The notes beneath the pieces were generated by a model. The model did not search any database. It was not told the DNA's origin and was given only the letters and a program-made list of their open reading frames with translations. Of a stretch of 64,000 nt of DNA, positions 26,473 to 35,175 are shown one piece after another (positions within the stretch are counted from its first letter, which is position 1; every line of letters starts with the position of its first letter). This DNA comes from Infirmifilum sp. NZ. Its GTDB lineage: Archaea; Thermoproteota; Thermoprotei; Thermofilales; Thermofilaceae. Both the position numbers and the translations under genes were made by a program. Location: assembly GCF_022693705.1 (NCBI RefSeq), contig NZ_CP094288.1, positions 822,443 to 886,442 on the forward strand, read 5' to 3'.

Positions 26473-27295
26473 CTACAGCAGGATTCTGGAGGAATTCATC
26501 CGAAAACCTGGCGTGCTTCCTGAGAGTCTACTGCTTGAGCTGATCGACGACGTTAAGGGCATTTTAAGGTCTGAGAGCCAGCTACTCGTAGTCGAGGAGG
26601 ATGACGTGTTTTTTGTGGGGGATACTCACGGCGACGTCGAATCCACGGTCAATGCTCTGAGGAGCGACGCCAAGGTGAAGGTGTTCCTTGGAGACTACGT
26701 TGACAGAGGCCCTTACCAGATCGAGAACATCGAGCTACTCTTGCTTGCCAAAGCCTCCACCCCTGACAGGGTTTTCCTACTTCGGGGAAATCACGAGACC
26801 AGGGAGATGAACATGGAGTACGGCTTCTACTCAACAGTAGCAATGACCTATGGTTACGCTACCTACAGGGACTTCGAGGAACTGTTCTCTTATCTGAGCT
26901 TGGCCGCAGTCGTGAACGGAGAGATTTTTGCCGTGCATGGCGGAATAGCAAAGGGCCTAACGAAGCCTGCGCAGGTGCTTAGCATACCAAGGGGGCAATT
27001 AAACGATGTCGCGTTTCAGATGCTCTGGAACGACCCCAGTGAAGACGTAGACGACTTTGCTCCTAGCATCAGGGGATGGGGGGTGTACGTTTTCGGCCGA
27101 GGCCCCGTTGAACGTTTCCTTCAGGAAAGCGGCCTCAAGCTAATAGTTAGGGCTCACGAGCCATTTCCAGAGGGCTACCGATGGTTTTTCGACGGGAAAC
27201 TACTGAGCATCTTCAGCTGTAGGTTCTACCCTATAGAGAAGCCTGTAGGCGCGAGGATGAGGAGAAAAGGGGTAGAAGTAGAGTCTCTCCTGTAG
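26465..27295 (+). CDS. PPP-family serine/threonine protein phosphatase
   Basis: Metal-dependent phosphatase of the PP1/PP2A type. 276 residues with all signature motifs: GDTHG (52-56), GDYVDRG (76-82), GNHE (108-111), VHGG at about 156-159, and RAHEPFPEGY near 226-235 for the last histidine. The start is GTG at 26465, inside the end of the upstream four-Cys gene. Crenarchaea usually encode one such enzyme; together with the COG2112-type kinase at 58683 it indicates protein phosphorylation. 3 bp separate its stop from that of the convergent nrdD. Confidence 0.93.
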   Translation: MPDYSRILEEFIRKPGVLPESLLLELIDDVKGILRSESQLLVVEEDDVFFVGDTHGDVESTVNALRSDAKVKVFLGDYVDRGPYQIENIELLLLAKASTPDRVFLLRGNHETREMNMEYGFYSTVAMTYGYATYRDFEELFSYLSLAAVVNGEIFAVHGGIAKGLTKPAQVLSIPRGQLNDVAFQMLWNDPSEDVDDFAPSIRGWGVYVFGRGPVERFLQESGLKLIVRAHEPFPEGYRWFFDGKLLSIFSCRFYPIEKPVGARMRRKGVEVESLL

Positions 27296-27298
27296 GGA

Positions 27299-29212
27299 TT
27301 AGTAAGTTACCCTCAGCTTGAACTCTGCTTTCTTGCCCGGGTTCCAGTTGCTGACGGGGCGGTAGTAGCCGACGATGCGGCTCCAGTGCTCCAGCTCGTT
27401 GCTCCCGCAGTGTGGGCAGGCCTCGAGGTAGCCGGTTACGCTCCTCCCGCACCTTTTGCAGACGGTGATTGTCGGGGTTATGCTGAAGTACACGACCTTC
27501 GTGTTCGTCGCAATGCGGTGGACGAGGTTCCTAAGGGCCTTAGGGTCGGGCTGCTCGTGGAGGAAGAGGTGCATCATCACGCCGCCCGTGAACTCCTGCT
27601 GAACCTCTCCCTCCCAGGTCGCGCGCTGGTAGATGGGCACGTCGGCGTAGTACGGCACTATGCTGTTGCTGTAGAACGGGCTCTGACCGTCTGAGGGTAT
27701 CAGGAGCTCGCCGCGCCTGTATTCCTCCTTGAACGCCTCGGCGTCCAGCTTAGCCAGCTTGTAGCCCGTGCTCTCGCCCGGGATCTCCTCGACGTTGTAG
27801 AGGTAGCCGTCCTTCTCCTCGAACTCCTCCGCGTACTTCCTGACCAGTGAGACCATCTTCTTCTCTACCTCCACGGCCTCGGCCATCTCCCTTTGGGAGC
27901 CCTCCAGCCACACCTTGGGGTTCTTCATGAAGTTGGCGGCTGCCTCCGGGAGGCCTATTATCCCGATCGTGTTGAAGTGGTGGTCGAGGTGTCCTAGGTA
28001 GGTCTTCGTGAGCGGCATGAGCCCGGCTTTCAGCGTCTGAGCGTATCTCCTGCGCCACGTGAGGAGGACGCTCCTTGCGCTCTCGAGGAGGGATGCGAGG
28101 AGCTCCTCGAAGACCCCCCACTCGCCCCGGCTGAGGAAGGCGAGCCTGGGCATGTTGAGGGTGACCACGCCGATGCTGCCCGTCGCGTCTGGCAGGGCCC
28201 AGATGCCGTACGTCCTCGAGTTCTCCCTGGATTTGAGGAACCTCTCTAGGGCGTCTTCCTGTGACGCCTTGTCGAGTCGGAGTGTGAAGGTTCCGTTGCT
28301 CTTGGAGACCACGTGGTTCACGTCGATGGTCAGCCTACAGCACATCGCGTATAGTGCCTCAACGTTGCTCGCGTAGCCGTTGAGCAGGTACGCTGACCCC
28401 TTCCTGGCGAGGGCCTCGAAGATGAGGTCCGTGAGGTCGCCCCACCTCCTGCCGTTCCAGTCGAAGTTCTTGGTGAGCATTAGGGTGGGTATGGGGAACG
28501 TGAAGGGCTGTCCCAGGGCGTCGCCCTCGGAGTAGAGCTGGAAGAGGGCCTTGTCCACCGCGATCGCCTCGTCGACGTAGTCGCCGAGGTTTCCGACCTT
28601 CCTGCCGCCGACTAGGGCCTCTCCCTCGAGCATGTCTTTGCTCGTGTCCAAGACGAGGGTTATGTTCGTGAAGGGGCTCTGGTAGCCGGCCCTTGCGGGA
28701 TAGTTGAGCTCGAAGAGCATTCCCTGCAGGGTCTGCTTCACCCTGGTGAAGTCGGCTCCGTCGTGCCTCACAAAGGGGGCGACGTAGAGGTCGAACGCGC
28801 TGACAGCCTGGGCCCCCGTCCACTCCTGGGCACCCATGAAGAAGAAGTTTGTCAGATGGGCCACAGCCGTGTCGAGGTGCTTGGCAGGCGCGGAGACTAT
28901 GGTAGGTGTCTTGAGCCCGAGCTGGAGTATCTTCTTGAAGCTCCAGCCGGCGCAGTAGGGGATCCAGAGGCTGTCGGGGAGCTTGTGTATGTGGATATCA
29001 CCCCGGTGGTGCTGCTCGACGGCTCGCGGCGGCAGGTAGTCCCTCAGCACCTCAGGGGTCTCGACGAGCTTCTCGAAGATGTAGTTCCTGAAGTTGCTGT
29101 AGCTGACGTTGTGGTTGGCGTTCTCATGCTTCTCCCAGTCAAGGTCTTCAAGGTACTTCTCCTCGAGCCTCCTTACCTCGTTCACACGTTTCGCAGATAC
29201 GGGAGTAACCAT
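27299..29212 (-). CDS. nrdD: Anaerobic ribonucleoside-triphosphate reductase (class III)
   Basis: Glycyl-radical enzyme making deoxynucleotides without oxygen. The catalytic barrel carries IPYCAGWSF (about residue 90) and AMCCRLTIDVNHV near 295; a zinc module CKRCG...CPHCGS sits near 585-603, followed by the radical loop with glycine in RIVGYY and the terminal NWNPGKKAEF. No N-terminal ATP-cone is visible, so activity may not respond to dATP in the usual way. ATG at 29212 is chosen: a TATA-like AAATATAAAC lies 33-42 bases upstream; GTG at 29227 would add five residues. The activase NrdG is not in the window. Base composition is clearly more GC-rich than that of the neighbours. Confidence 0.92.
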   Translation of the reverse strand: MVTPVSAKRVNEVRRLEEKYLEDLDWEKHENANHNVSYSNFRNYIFEKLVETPEVLRDYLPPRAVEQHHRGDIHIHKLPDSLWIPYCAGWSFKKILQLGLKTPTIVSAPAKHLDTAVAHLTNFFFMGAQEWTGAQAVSAFDLYVAPFVRHDGADFTRVKQTLQGMLFELNYPARAGYQSPFTNITLVLDTSKDMLEGEALVGGRKVGNLGDYVDEAIAVDKALFQLYSEGDALGQPFTFPIPTLMLTKNFDWNGRRWGDLTDLIFEALARKGSAYLLNGYASNVEALYAMCCRLTIDVNHVVSKSNGTFTLRLDKASQEDALERFLKSRENSRTYGIWALPDATGSIGVVTLNMPRLAFLSRGEWGVFEELLASLLESARSVLLTWRRRYAQTLKAGLMPLTKTYLGHLDHHFNTIGIIGLPEAAANFMKNPKVWLEGSQREMAEAVEVEKKMVSLVRKYAEEFEEKDGYLYNVEEIPGESTGYKLAKLDAEAFKEEYRRGELLIPSDGQSPFYSNSIVPYYADVPIYQRATWEGEVQQEFTGGVMMHLFLHEQPDPKALRNLVHRIATNTKVVYFSITPTITVCKRCGRSVTGYLEACPHCGSNELEHWSRIVGYYRPVSNWNPGKKAEFKLRVTY

Positions 29213-29466
29213 GAAGTGTCTATACACAGCTCCTCTAAGTGCGTTTATATTTGAACCATAGAGTACACCGAAAGTGATTCTTTTGAAAAACTGCGAATAT
29301 CTATTTTAAATCTAAAAAATAATACTATTTCTTATGAGATTTAAGGTGAATCACATATGTGAATTTTTATTTAGTATCTTGTACCTCCGAGAATCTTTGA
29401 AAAATATCTAATGTGTTAGTTATTTCGTTTGCCAAAATAAATATCTTTTAATTTTAGGTGAGAGAG
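29213..29466. promoter_or_regulatory. AT-rich divergent promoter region with palindrome
   Basis: About 250 bp, strongly A/T-rich compared with the rest, between divergent nrdD and the acyl-CoA synthetase subunit. It holds a TATA-like AAATATAAAC for nrdD (minus strand, 29245-29254) and an A/T block ending at about 29455 for the forward gene. A perfect 12-bp palindrome TCACATATGTGA occupies 29351-29362 near the middle, a possible repressor site shared by both genes. Confidence 0.55.
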
Positions 29467-30981
29467 TTGAGCGAGCATTACATGATCAGCAACATGAAAC
29501 CGTTTTTTGAACCCAGTGGAGTGGCCGTGATCGGTGCGTCGCGCGAGGAGGATAAACCTGGGCACGTGATACTAAGGCTCCTACTGGAGAACCGCGCAAA
29601 AGGCGTCCTTAAAGCCCCCGTGTATCCCGTAAACCCGAACGCCGATACGATTCTTGGAGTAAAGGTCTACAAGAGCATTAGTGAATTACCCCCGGACGTG
29701 GATCTCGCTGTGATCGTCGTGCCTGCTCGGCTTGTTCCGCAGGTTATGAGGGAGCTAGGCGAAAAGGGGGTAAAGGCGACGGTGATAATCTCCTCGGGTT
29801 TCAGCGAGATCGGTAGGTTTGACTTAGAGGAGGAAGTCAAGCGTGAAGCTAGGAAAAGCGGCATCAGAATACTCGGGCCTAATTGCGTTGGGATATTTTC
29901 TCCGTGGAGCGGTGTTGACATGATATTCCTGCCATACTACAAGGAGCTGAGAGATGGGCGAAAAGTGCTGAGCGCTCCTAGACCTGCGCGTGGACACGTG
30001 GCTTTGATCTCGCAGAGTGGCGCCGTCGGAACCGCCGCCTTGGACTACATGTACGGTGAGGGAATAGGGCTGTCGTACTTTTTCAGTGTAGGAAACAAAG
30101 CCGACGTCGACGAGGTCGAGCTTCTACAAGCCCTCAAGGATGAAGGCAACACGTGGGTTATCCTCCTCTACCTCGAGAGTATTAAAAGAGGTAGGGAGTT
30201 CATTAAAGTCGCAGAAGAAGTTGCCCAGAAGAAGCCTATCATAGCGCTGAAGGCTGGCCGCACCCAAGCTGGCAGGCGCGCCGCGGCGTCTCACACCGCC
30301 TCGCTCGCCGGGACAGACGAAGTCTACGAGGCTGCCTTCAGGCGGGCTGGGGTAATACGGGCCTACGATATTGAAGAGCTCTTCGACTTTGCTAAAATCT
30401 TCGTAAGCCAACCGCCTCCAGCAGGTCCGAGGCTCGCAATAGTGACCGACGGGGGAGGTGCCGGAGTCATGGCCACTGACATGGCTGAGATCCTCGGCTT
30501 ACAGGTCCCCGAACTAACCGGAGACACGCGAGCCAGGCTTGAAGAAATGAGGAAGAAAGGCCTTCTACCTGAGTTCTCACAGGTTTCGAACCCCGTAGAC
30601 ATAACTGGGTCTGCTACCAGCGAGATGTTTATAGCTACCACGAGGGTGCTCCTGGAGAGCGATGAGGTTGACGCAGTAGCTGTGCTAGCTCTCCACCAGG
30701 TTCCGGGTATTCCTGACCCCGTCGAGCTGGCGCGCGAGCTGGCTAAGATCGCTAGCGGGTTCTCGAAGCCTGTCGTAGCAGTTGACACCGGCTGGAGCGA
30801 GGCCGCCATCCTGGAGCGCAGAGAGTTTGATAAAGGCGGTGTGCCCTCTTACCCGACTCCCGAGAGAGCCGTGAAGGCGTTATGGGCCTTATATAAGTAC
30901 GGGGAGTTCTTGAGGAAAAAAGGCAAGTATCGGGAGTACGTTGAGGAGTTCCTGAGCAGGAGATCAAAAGGGAATATCTGA
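29467..30981 (+). CDS. acdA: ADP-forming acetate/acyl-CoA synthetase, alpha subunit
   Basis: Converts acyl-CoA plus ADP and phosphate to acid plus ATP, the main substrate-level energy step of peptide and sugar fermentation in archaea. About 504 residues: CoA-binding Rossmann domain (VAVIGASREEDKPGHV from about residue 17), ligase-CoA domains, and the phosphohistidine loop AASHTASLAGTDEVYEAAF near 272-290. The ATP-grasp beta subunit is not adjacent and must be elsewhere if the enzyme is the two-subunit type. I choose TTG at 29467 because AGGTGAG at 29456-29462 is placed as its ribosome-binding site; GTG at 29458 would lie inside that site. Confidence 0.85.
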   Translation: MSEHYMISNMKPFFEPSGVAVIGASREEDKPGHVILRLLLENRAKGVLKAPVYPVNPNADTILGVKVYKSISELPPDVDLAVIVVPARLVPQVMRELGEKGVKATVIISSGFSEIGRFDLEEEVKREARKSGIRILGPNCVGIFSPWSGVDMIFLPYYKELRDGRKVLSAPRPARGHVALISQSGAVGTAALDYMYGEGIGLSYFFSVGNKADVDEVELLQALKDEGNTWVILLYLESIKRGREFIKVAEEVAQKKPIIALKAGRTQAGRRAAASHTASLAGTDEVYEAAFRRAGVIRAYDIEELFDFAKIFVSQPPPAGPRLAIVTDGGGAGVMATDMAEILGLQVPELTGDTRARLEEMRKKGLLPEFSQVSNPVDITGSATSEMFIATTRVLLESDEVDAVAVLALHQVPGIPDPVELARELAKIASGFSKPVVAVDTGWSEAAILERREFDKGGVPSYPTPERAVKALWALYKYGEFLRKKGKYREYVEEFLSRRSKGNI

Positions 30982-31056
30982 GTATTTCATTCTTTTTACA
31001 TATACCCTAAATAGTTTTATATTACGAGGTATCCAAAACTAGTTCTGGGATGAAGC

Positions 31057-33882
31057 TTGATTGTGCCAGAAGCTGTCCAGAGGTTCAGGATCGCCGTCCC
31101 CTCAGAGTACGAGGTTAACCTTCTAGATGCTCTAACGGCAGTTGGAAGCGTTCACCTAGAACCTACTATCGAGGCTAGAGGCGTGCTCCCCCCTCTCCTC
31201 GTAGACGTTCTCGAGGGCAAGATCACACCGCAGACCCTGAACATTGAAGAGGCTCTCGAGGTCTCGAGAAAAGTGTTAAGGCGCGACGATATTCTGCTAA
31301 GGCGAGTTGAGGAGAAGGTTGAAGGCCTCTACTACGTCCAGAAACTTAAAAGGCTTGCAGAGAGGCTGTATGAGATAGGAGTCTCGCCGGAGGACATAGG
31401 TAAGGAAAAGCAGGGGCTTGTAACCGACTTGATTTTCGTTGCCGACGAAAACCTCAGCGACGCGATGTCCTCCCTCCTTTCCCTCGGGGTCATCGTCCGC
31501 AGAGGGAGAGTCTCGAGCTTCGAGCACGCTTTACTGCTGATCTACAGGAGAGAGCTTCAGAGCAAAGTTGAGGAGGTAAAAAGATTGTACTCTATAAAGC
31601 TCGACCTACCAAAATGGTTCTTCGACAAGCCAGAGACCGTCCTCAGGAGAATTGAGGAGGAGGAGGCGAGGCTCAGAAAAGATTTGTACGATTTGCTCCT
31701 CGAGGTGGCAGGCGTTCTTCGAGACGCCGTTGAGTTCGAGAGGGCTTCCAGGTTGGAGGTGATAGGTAACGCATATAGAGCTGTTAGAGAGCTTCGCCAG
31801 AAGAGGGAGCTCCTAGAGGACGTGGTTTACGCTATTGCCTCGCTTAAGCTAGCGCACAAGGCATGTAAAGAGGGCGCGTTCCAACAGTCTAAGATTGGTC
31901 TGGGTAAGGAGTACTGTTCCTTTATTCAGAATATACTCAAAGAAACCGTAGTGCCACAGCGCGATATAGAAAAAGCCCTGTCTTCGCTTCCTGCGAAAAA
32001 AGAGGCTAGTGCGATTATGGAAGATGTCCAGATGTTTTACAAATACCTGGGAGTTAAGGCTCTATTGATAAAAGCTTTGGACAGACTGGAGGCGGGTTGT
32101 GATACGCTTCTCGCCGCTTACGGGGAAGATGCGCTCCAAGAGTTCTGTAAGGCTGATGCCTGCAGTGTTTACGGAGCCAGTATTCTAGCATCGGAAAGCA
32201 TAGGTTGGGGTTTCGGGTGCGTCTTAGCAGTACCAGCCACAGTTTCCGAGAGCCTGGCCAGCGCTCTACGGGCTCGCTACAAAGCGCTAGCTTACACCTC
32301 CGTGTGCAGCCCAGAGAAGATCAAAGAGATGCTGCAAGACACCGAGCGGCGGGGGCGATCTTTGAGGAATTCGATAGTGGCAAGAACCATTATGATGGCT
32401 TTGAAGCACCACAATGTGAGCCTTGAGAAAGTGGCCGAGCATCTAAACGACACTGATTTAAAGGAGCTTGCTGATTTGCTCAAAGCCGCTTTCTCGGAGA
32501 CCCCCCCTAGGCCTCTACCAGACGAGGAAAGGTTCGCATTCCTCCGAAGCCTAATAAGTAGCGTTGACGCTACTGAGGAGGAAATCAGGCACCTAAGCGA
32601 GGGTCTGAGGAACGCCCTGGAGCTACCCTCCGAAGAGATGCTAGCTAAGCTGAGCGCTCAGCTTGTAGTGCTGAAAGACGTTCTGGGAAAGGTGAGGGAG
32701 TACCTATCGTACGAGCAGACCTTGGAGGCGATGTACCGCGCTCAGCCCCTGCTCAGCCAGGTGAGAGTGTTCCGGAGCAGGAGGATCACGGTCGTAGAGG
32801 GCTACGTGCCTGCCAAGTTCAGCGTCACCTTAAGAGAGGAGCTGACCCGGCGAGTCCCAAGGATACTTTACATGAAGTTTGAAGACGTGCCGAGAAGGGA
32901 GAACGCTCCTACGTACGTGGAGACTAGAGGTATTCGAGGGCTTCTCTACAAGCTCACTTCCATGCGCGGCACTCCTGCCTACTGGGAGATAGACCCGACA
33001 CTGATCTTCACGGCTCTCTTCACGGTAATGTACGGGATGATGTTCGGTGACGTTGGGCAGGGGCTTATACTGGTGCTATTCGGCCTGTGGTTGCTCAGAA
33101 CAAAGTACCCCCTGCTGGGGATTAAACGAGAAAGCGCCGGCACGCTAGGTGCCCTAGCTACCCTCGCGGGGGCTTCGAGCATGGTTTTCGGGGTGCTTTA
33201 CGGCTTCATGTTTTTCCTGAAGCAACTGGGAACGCCGCTGATAAGCCCCATACACGATGTATACGAGATTATCTCGATCGCGCTGTGGTTTGGCGTGATA
33301 CAGTTGATGCTTGCCATGACTTTGAATATTGTGAACCTCGTTAGGTTCGGCGATGTAGTTGGGGCAGTGTTCAGCGGAATGGGGGGAATGGGCATACTGT
33401 TCTACGCGTCCGGCGTCATGATAGCCTACAAGCTAGCCTCAAGCGGCTTCAACTTCGCCGTCCTCAGCTCACCCGACGTGGCAGTACTCCTTTGGCTCGT
33501 AGCGGGAGCTTTAATCGGTGTTTTAGGCTTCGGCTTTTACGAGGCGAAGTTCACTGGACATAAAGAAAGGTTGATGCACGCAATGTCAGAGGTTATCGAG
33601 ATGATCATCGCGTTTCCAGCTAATTCACTCTCCTATATACGTCTAGCCGCCTTCGCAATGGCCCACGAGGCCTTCGGGATACTGGCTGAAAACATGGCGC
33701 CGTTTGCAGGCGAGACTGTCAGCTTCCTTGTGGCAAACTTCCTGGTGCTGGCTATTGAGGCCCTAGCGGTCGGAATTCAGGCGATGAGGCTAACCTACTA
33801 TGAGTTTTCCACGAAGTTCTTCAAAGGAGAAGGGATCGAGTTTAAACCGATAGCTACAACTGCAGAAATGGTAAGGGAATAA
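31057..33882 (+). CDS. atpI: A/V-type ATP synthase subunit I (a), enlarged
   Basis: Membrane stator subunit forming the ion half-channels against the K ring. 941 residues, roughly 250 more than the 640-700 usual in archaea. The N terminus (VPEAVQRFRIAVPSEYEVNLLDAL) and the membrane part from about residue 645 (PTLIFTALFTVMYGMMFGDVGQG; conserved SLSYIRLAAFAMAHEAFG with the essential Arg) are canonical. The excess lies in the cytoplasmic domain at about 240-540 and contains eight cysteines, including EFCKADACSVYG. TTG at 31057 is used; a TATA-like TTTTATATTA at 31014-31023 precedes it. Followed by atpK. Confidence 0.92.
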   Translation: MIVPEAVQRFRIAVPSEYEVNLLDALTAVGSVHLEPTIEARGVLPPLLVDVLEGKITPQTLNIEEALEVSRKVLRRDDILLRRVEEKVEGLYYVQKLKRLAERLYEIGVSPEDIGKEKQGLVTDLIFVADENLSDAMSSLLSLGVIVRRGRVSSFEHALLLIYRRELQSKVEEVKRLYSIKLDLPKWFFDKPETVLRRIEEEEARLRKDLYDLLLEVAGVLRDAVEFERASRLEVIGNAYRAVRELRQKRELLEDVVYAIASLKLAHKACKEGAFQQSKIGLGKEYCSFIQNILKETVVPQRDIEKALSSLPAKKEASAIMEDVQMFYKYLGVKALLIKALDRLEAGCDTLLAAYGEDALQEFCKADACSVYGASILASESIGWGFGCVLAVPATVSESLASALRARYKALAYTSVCSPEKIKEMLQDTERRGRSLRNSIVARTIMMALKHHNVSLEKVAEHLNDTDLKELADLLKAAFSETPPRPLPDEERFAFLRSLISSVDATEEEIRHLSEGLRNALELPSEEMLAKLSAQLVVLKDVLGKVREYLSYEQTLEAMYRAQPLLSQVRVFRSRRITVVEGYVPAKFSVTLREELTRRVPRILYMKFEDVPRRENAPTYVETRGIRGLLYKLTSMRGTPAYWEIDPTLIFTALFTVMYGMMFGDVGQGLILVLFGLWLLRTKYPLLGIKRESAGTLGALATLAGASSMVFGVLYGFMFFLKQLGTPLISPIHDVYEIISIALWFGVIQLMLAMTLNIVNLVRFGDVVGAVFSGMGGMGILFYASGVMIAYKLASSGFNFAVLSSPDVAVLLWLVAGALIGVLGFGFYEAKFTGHKERLMHAMSEVIEMIIAFPANSLSYIRLAAFAMAHEAFGILAENMAPFAGETVSFLVANFLVLAIEALAVGIQAMRLTYYEFSTKFFKGEGIEFKPIATTAEMVRE

Positions 33883-33884
33883 CA

Positions 33885-33895
33885 TTTTTATATAT
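33885..33895 (+). promoter_or_regulatory. TATA box before atpK
   Basis: TTTTTATATAT centred at 33890, immediately after the atpI stop, lies 27 bp before ATG 33917. This fits a leaderless transcript for atpK beginning at that ATG rather than at the upstream ATG 33905. An extra promoter would give the excess K subunits needed for the rotor ring. Confidence 0.5.
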
Positions 33896-33916
33896 GATTA
33901 AAAAATGTGGCTTGCT

Positions 33917-34270
33917 ATGAAGAGCAAGAAGATAGCTCTGGTATTGCTCGCGGTGAACATGGCTGTTCTGGTAGCATCGATATCCGTGCTTGCCTCGGCT
34001 TCAACGAAAATCCTTCAGCCAGGTCTACCAGCCCAGGAAGCACGCCCACTAGACCTACCAGCAGCTTTAGCCATGCTGGCAAGTGCATTAGCTGTAATAG
34101 GATCTACTATAGCTTCTGGTATGGCTCTGAAAAGCGTGGCTACAGCGGGCTTCGCCGCGGCCGCTGAAAAGCCTGAACTTTCAACATGGATACTTATCAT
34201 GGGCGGCTTAGCCGAAGGTATCGCGATCTACGGCCTACTAGTAGCTATACTGATTCTAGGAAAAATATAG
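33917..34270 (+). CDS. atpK: A/V-type ATP synthase subunit K (proteolipid)
   Basis: Rotor-ring subunit. About 117 residues with three hydrophobic segments: an N-terminal one (about 6-29, possibly a cleaved signal or extra helix), then a two-helix hairpin. The second hairpin helix contains the ion-binding glutamate in GGLAEGIAIYGLLVAIL; glycine/alanine-rich helix faces (ALAVIGSTIASGMALKSVATAGFAAAAE) are typical. ATG 33917 is favoured by TATA spacing; ATG 33905 would add MWLA. Follows atpI by 34 bp and faces atpC tail to tail, 9 bp apart. Confidence 0.93.
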   Translation: MKSKKIALVLLAVNMAVLVASISVLASASTKILQPGLPAQEARPLDLPAALAMLASALAVIGSTIASGMALKSVATAGFAAAAEKPELSTWILIMGGLAEGIAIYGLLVAILILGKI

Positions 34271-34279
34271 GGATAGAAC

Positions 34280-35173
34280 TTAAACGACAATGACTAGGTT
34301 TCTTTGAATTACCTCCTCTGGGAGTCTTATCTCTTTCCCCAGGAGAATTCGTTCGAGGTTATTCGCCTCCGCAAGAGCTAGGTGGTTGAAGTAGTATATG
34401 TACGCGATGTCTAATGAATGCTTCATGGCTAGCTGCTCAGCTCTGGAGATGACTGTTCTCTGGACGTGAAGAAGTAGCTCCGTAAGCTTCATCGAGCTCC
34501 ACTCCTCTGGGAGTTGAGGGGACATGATTCCGTAACCCTTGAGGTATCCTTGAGCGAGCTTTTCGACGATGCTTTGGCTAAGCGTCCTGGACCACACGAC
34601 CATCTTTAGGGATGCTTCCTCTCTTATGAGAGCTTCCAGGTCTTCCTTCTCTTCCTTGTTTACGGGGAGTTCTTTGAGCATGTTTAGCAGGTACTTGTAA
34701 TACAGCAGTTCCAGCAACGCCTCGCGCTCCGCCTCGAGGCCGCTTGAGAAGCTCGGAGTGCTTGGGGCTTGAAGGGGCGTCTTCGACAGCTCCTCCCATA
34801 GACCCCCCTCTGTTCTAATCTGAGAGAGTCTCGCGGGGCCTATGTGCCGCCCGTATGGGTAGTATATGACGGGCCTTTGGGCGCCTCGTATGTACCTTAG
34901 GTGGATCTTGGCGTTCTCGACCTCTAGTCGGTCTAAGAGGGCGTAGGCGAACTGCCCCAGGACTCTGTCGGGCTTCGCGAGCGTTTCAATCCTCTGAACG
35001 TAAACCCTGTATATCTTCTCGAGGGCTTCTTCCAGAGAGTCCCGATCGGATATCAGGGCGTAGTCCCTTAGCTCGTAGAGCTTCTTCTCGCCGCTCAGGA
35101 TGGCTTCATAGTCCTGTCTTTTGAGTAGCCTTGACTTCAAGCCGTGAGCTCTGACGGCTATGTACGACTCCAC
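34280..35173 (-). CDS. atpC: A/V-type ATP synthase subunit C (AC39/d-like)
   Basis: Central-stalk socket linking the rotor ring to subunits D/F. 297 residues, mostly helical. It contains LLKRQDYEAIL (about 16-26), AKIHLRYIRGA near 88-98, and the family-typical C terminus YYFNHLALAEANNLERILLGKEIRLPEEVIQRNLVIV. Last gene of the minus-strand block A-B-D-C; separated from the atpD stop by 2 bp. The conserved YxxxKExExxNL-type end appears with LALAEANNL here, a moderate divergence. Assignment also rests on position. Confidence 0.88.
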   Translation of the reverse strand: MESYIAVRAHGLKSRLLKRQDYEAILSGEKKLYELRDYALISDRDSLEEALEKIYRVYVQRIETLAKPDRVLGQFAYALLDRLEVENAKIHLRYIRGAQRPVIYYPYGRHIGPARLSQIRTEGGLWEELSKTPLQAPSTPSFSSGLEAEREALLELLYYKYLLNMLKELPVNKEEKEDLEALIREEASLKMVVWSRTLSQSIVEKLAQGYLKGYGIMSPQLPEEWSSMKLTELLLHVQRTVISRAEQLAMKHSLDIAYIYYFNHLALAEANNLERILLGKEIRLPEEVIQRNLVIVV

Positions 35174-35175
35174 TC

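Noticed and set aside
27386-29254. Several antisense and alternate-frame ORFs of 100-163 codons within nrdD
   Set aside because: Their sequences are Arg/Gly/Pro/Val-rich shadows of a GC-rich gene whose product is unequivocal NrdD.
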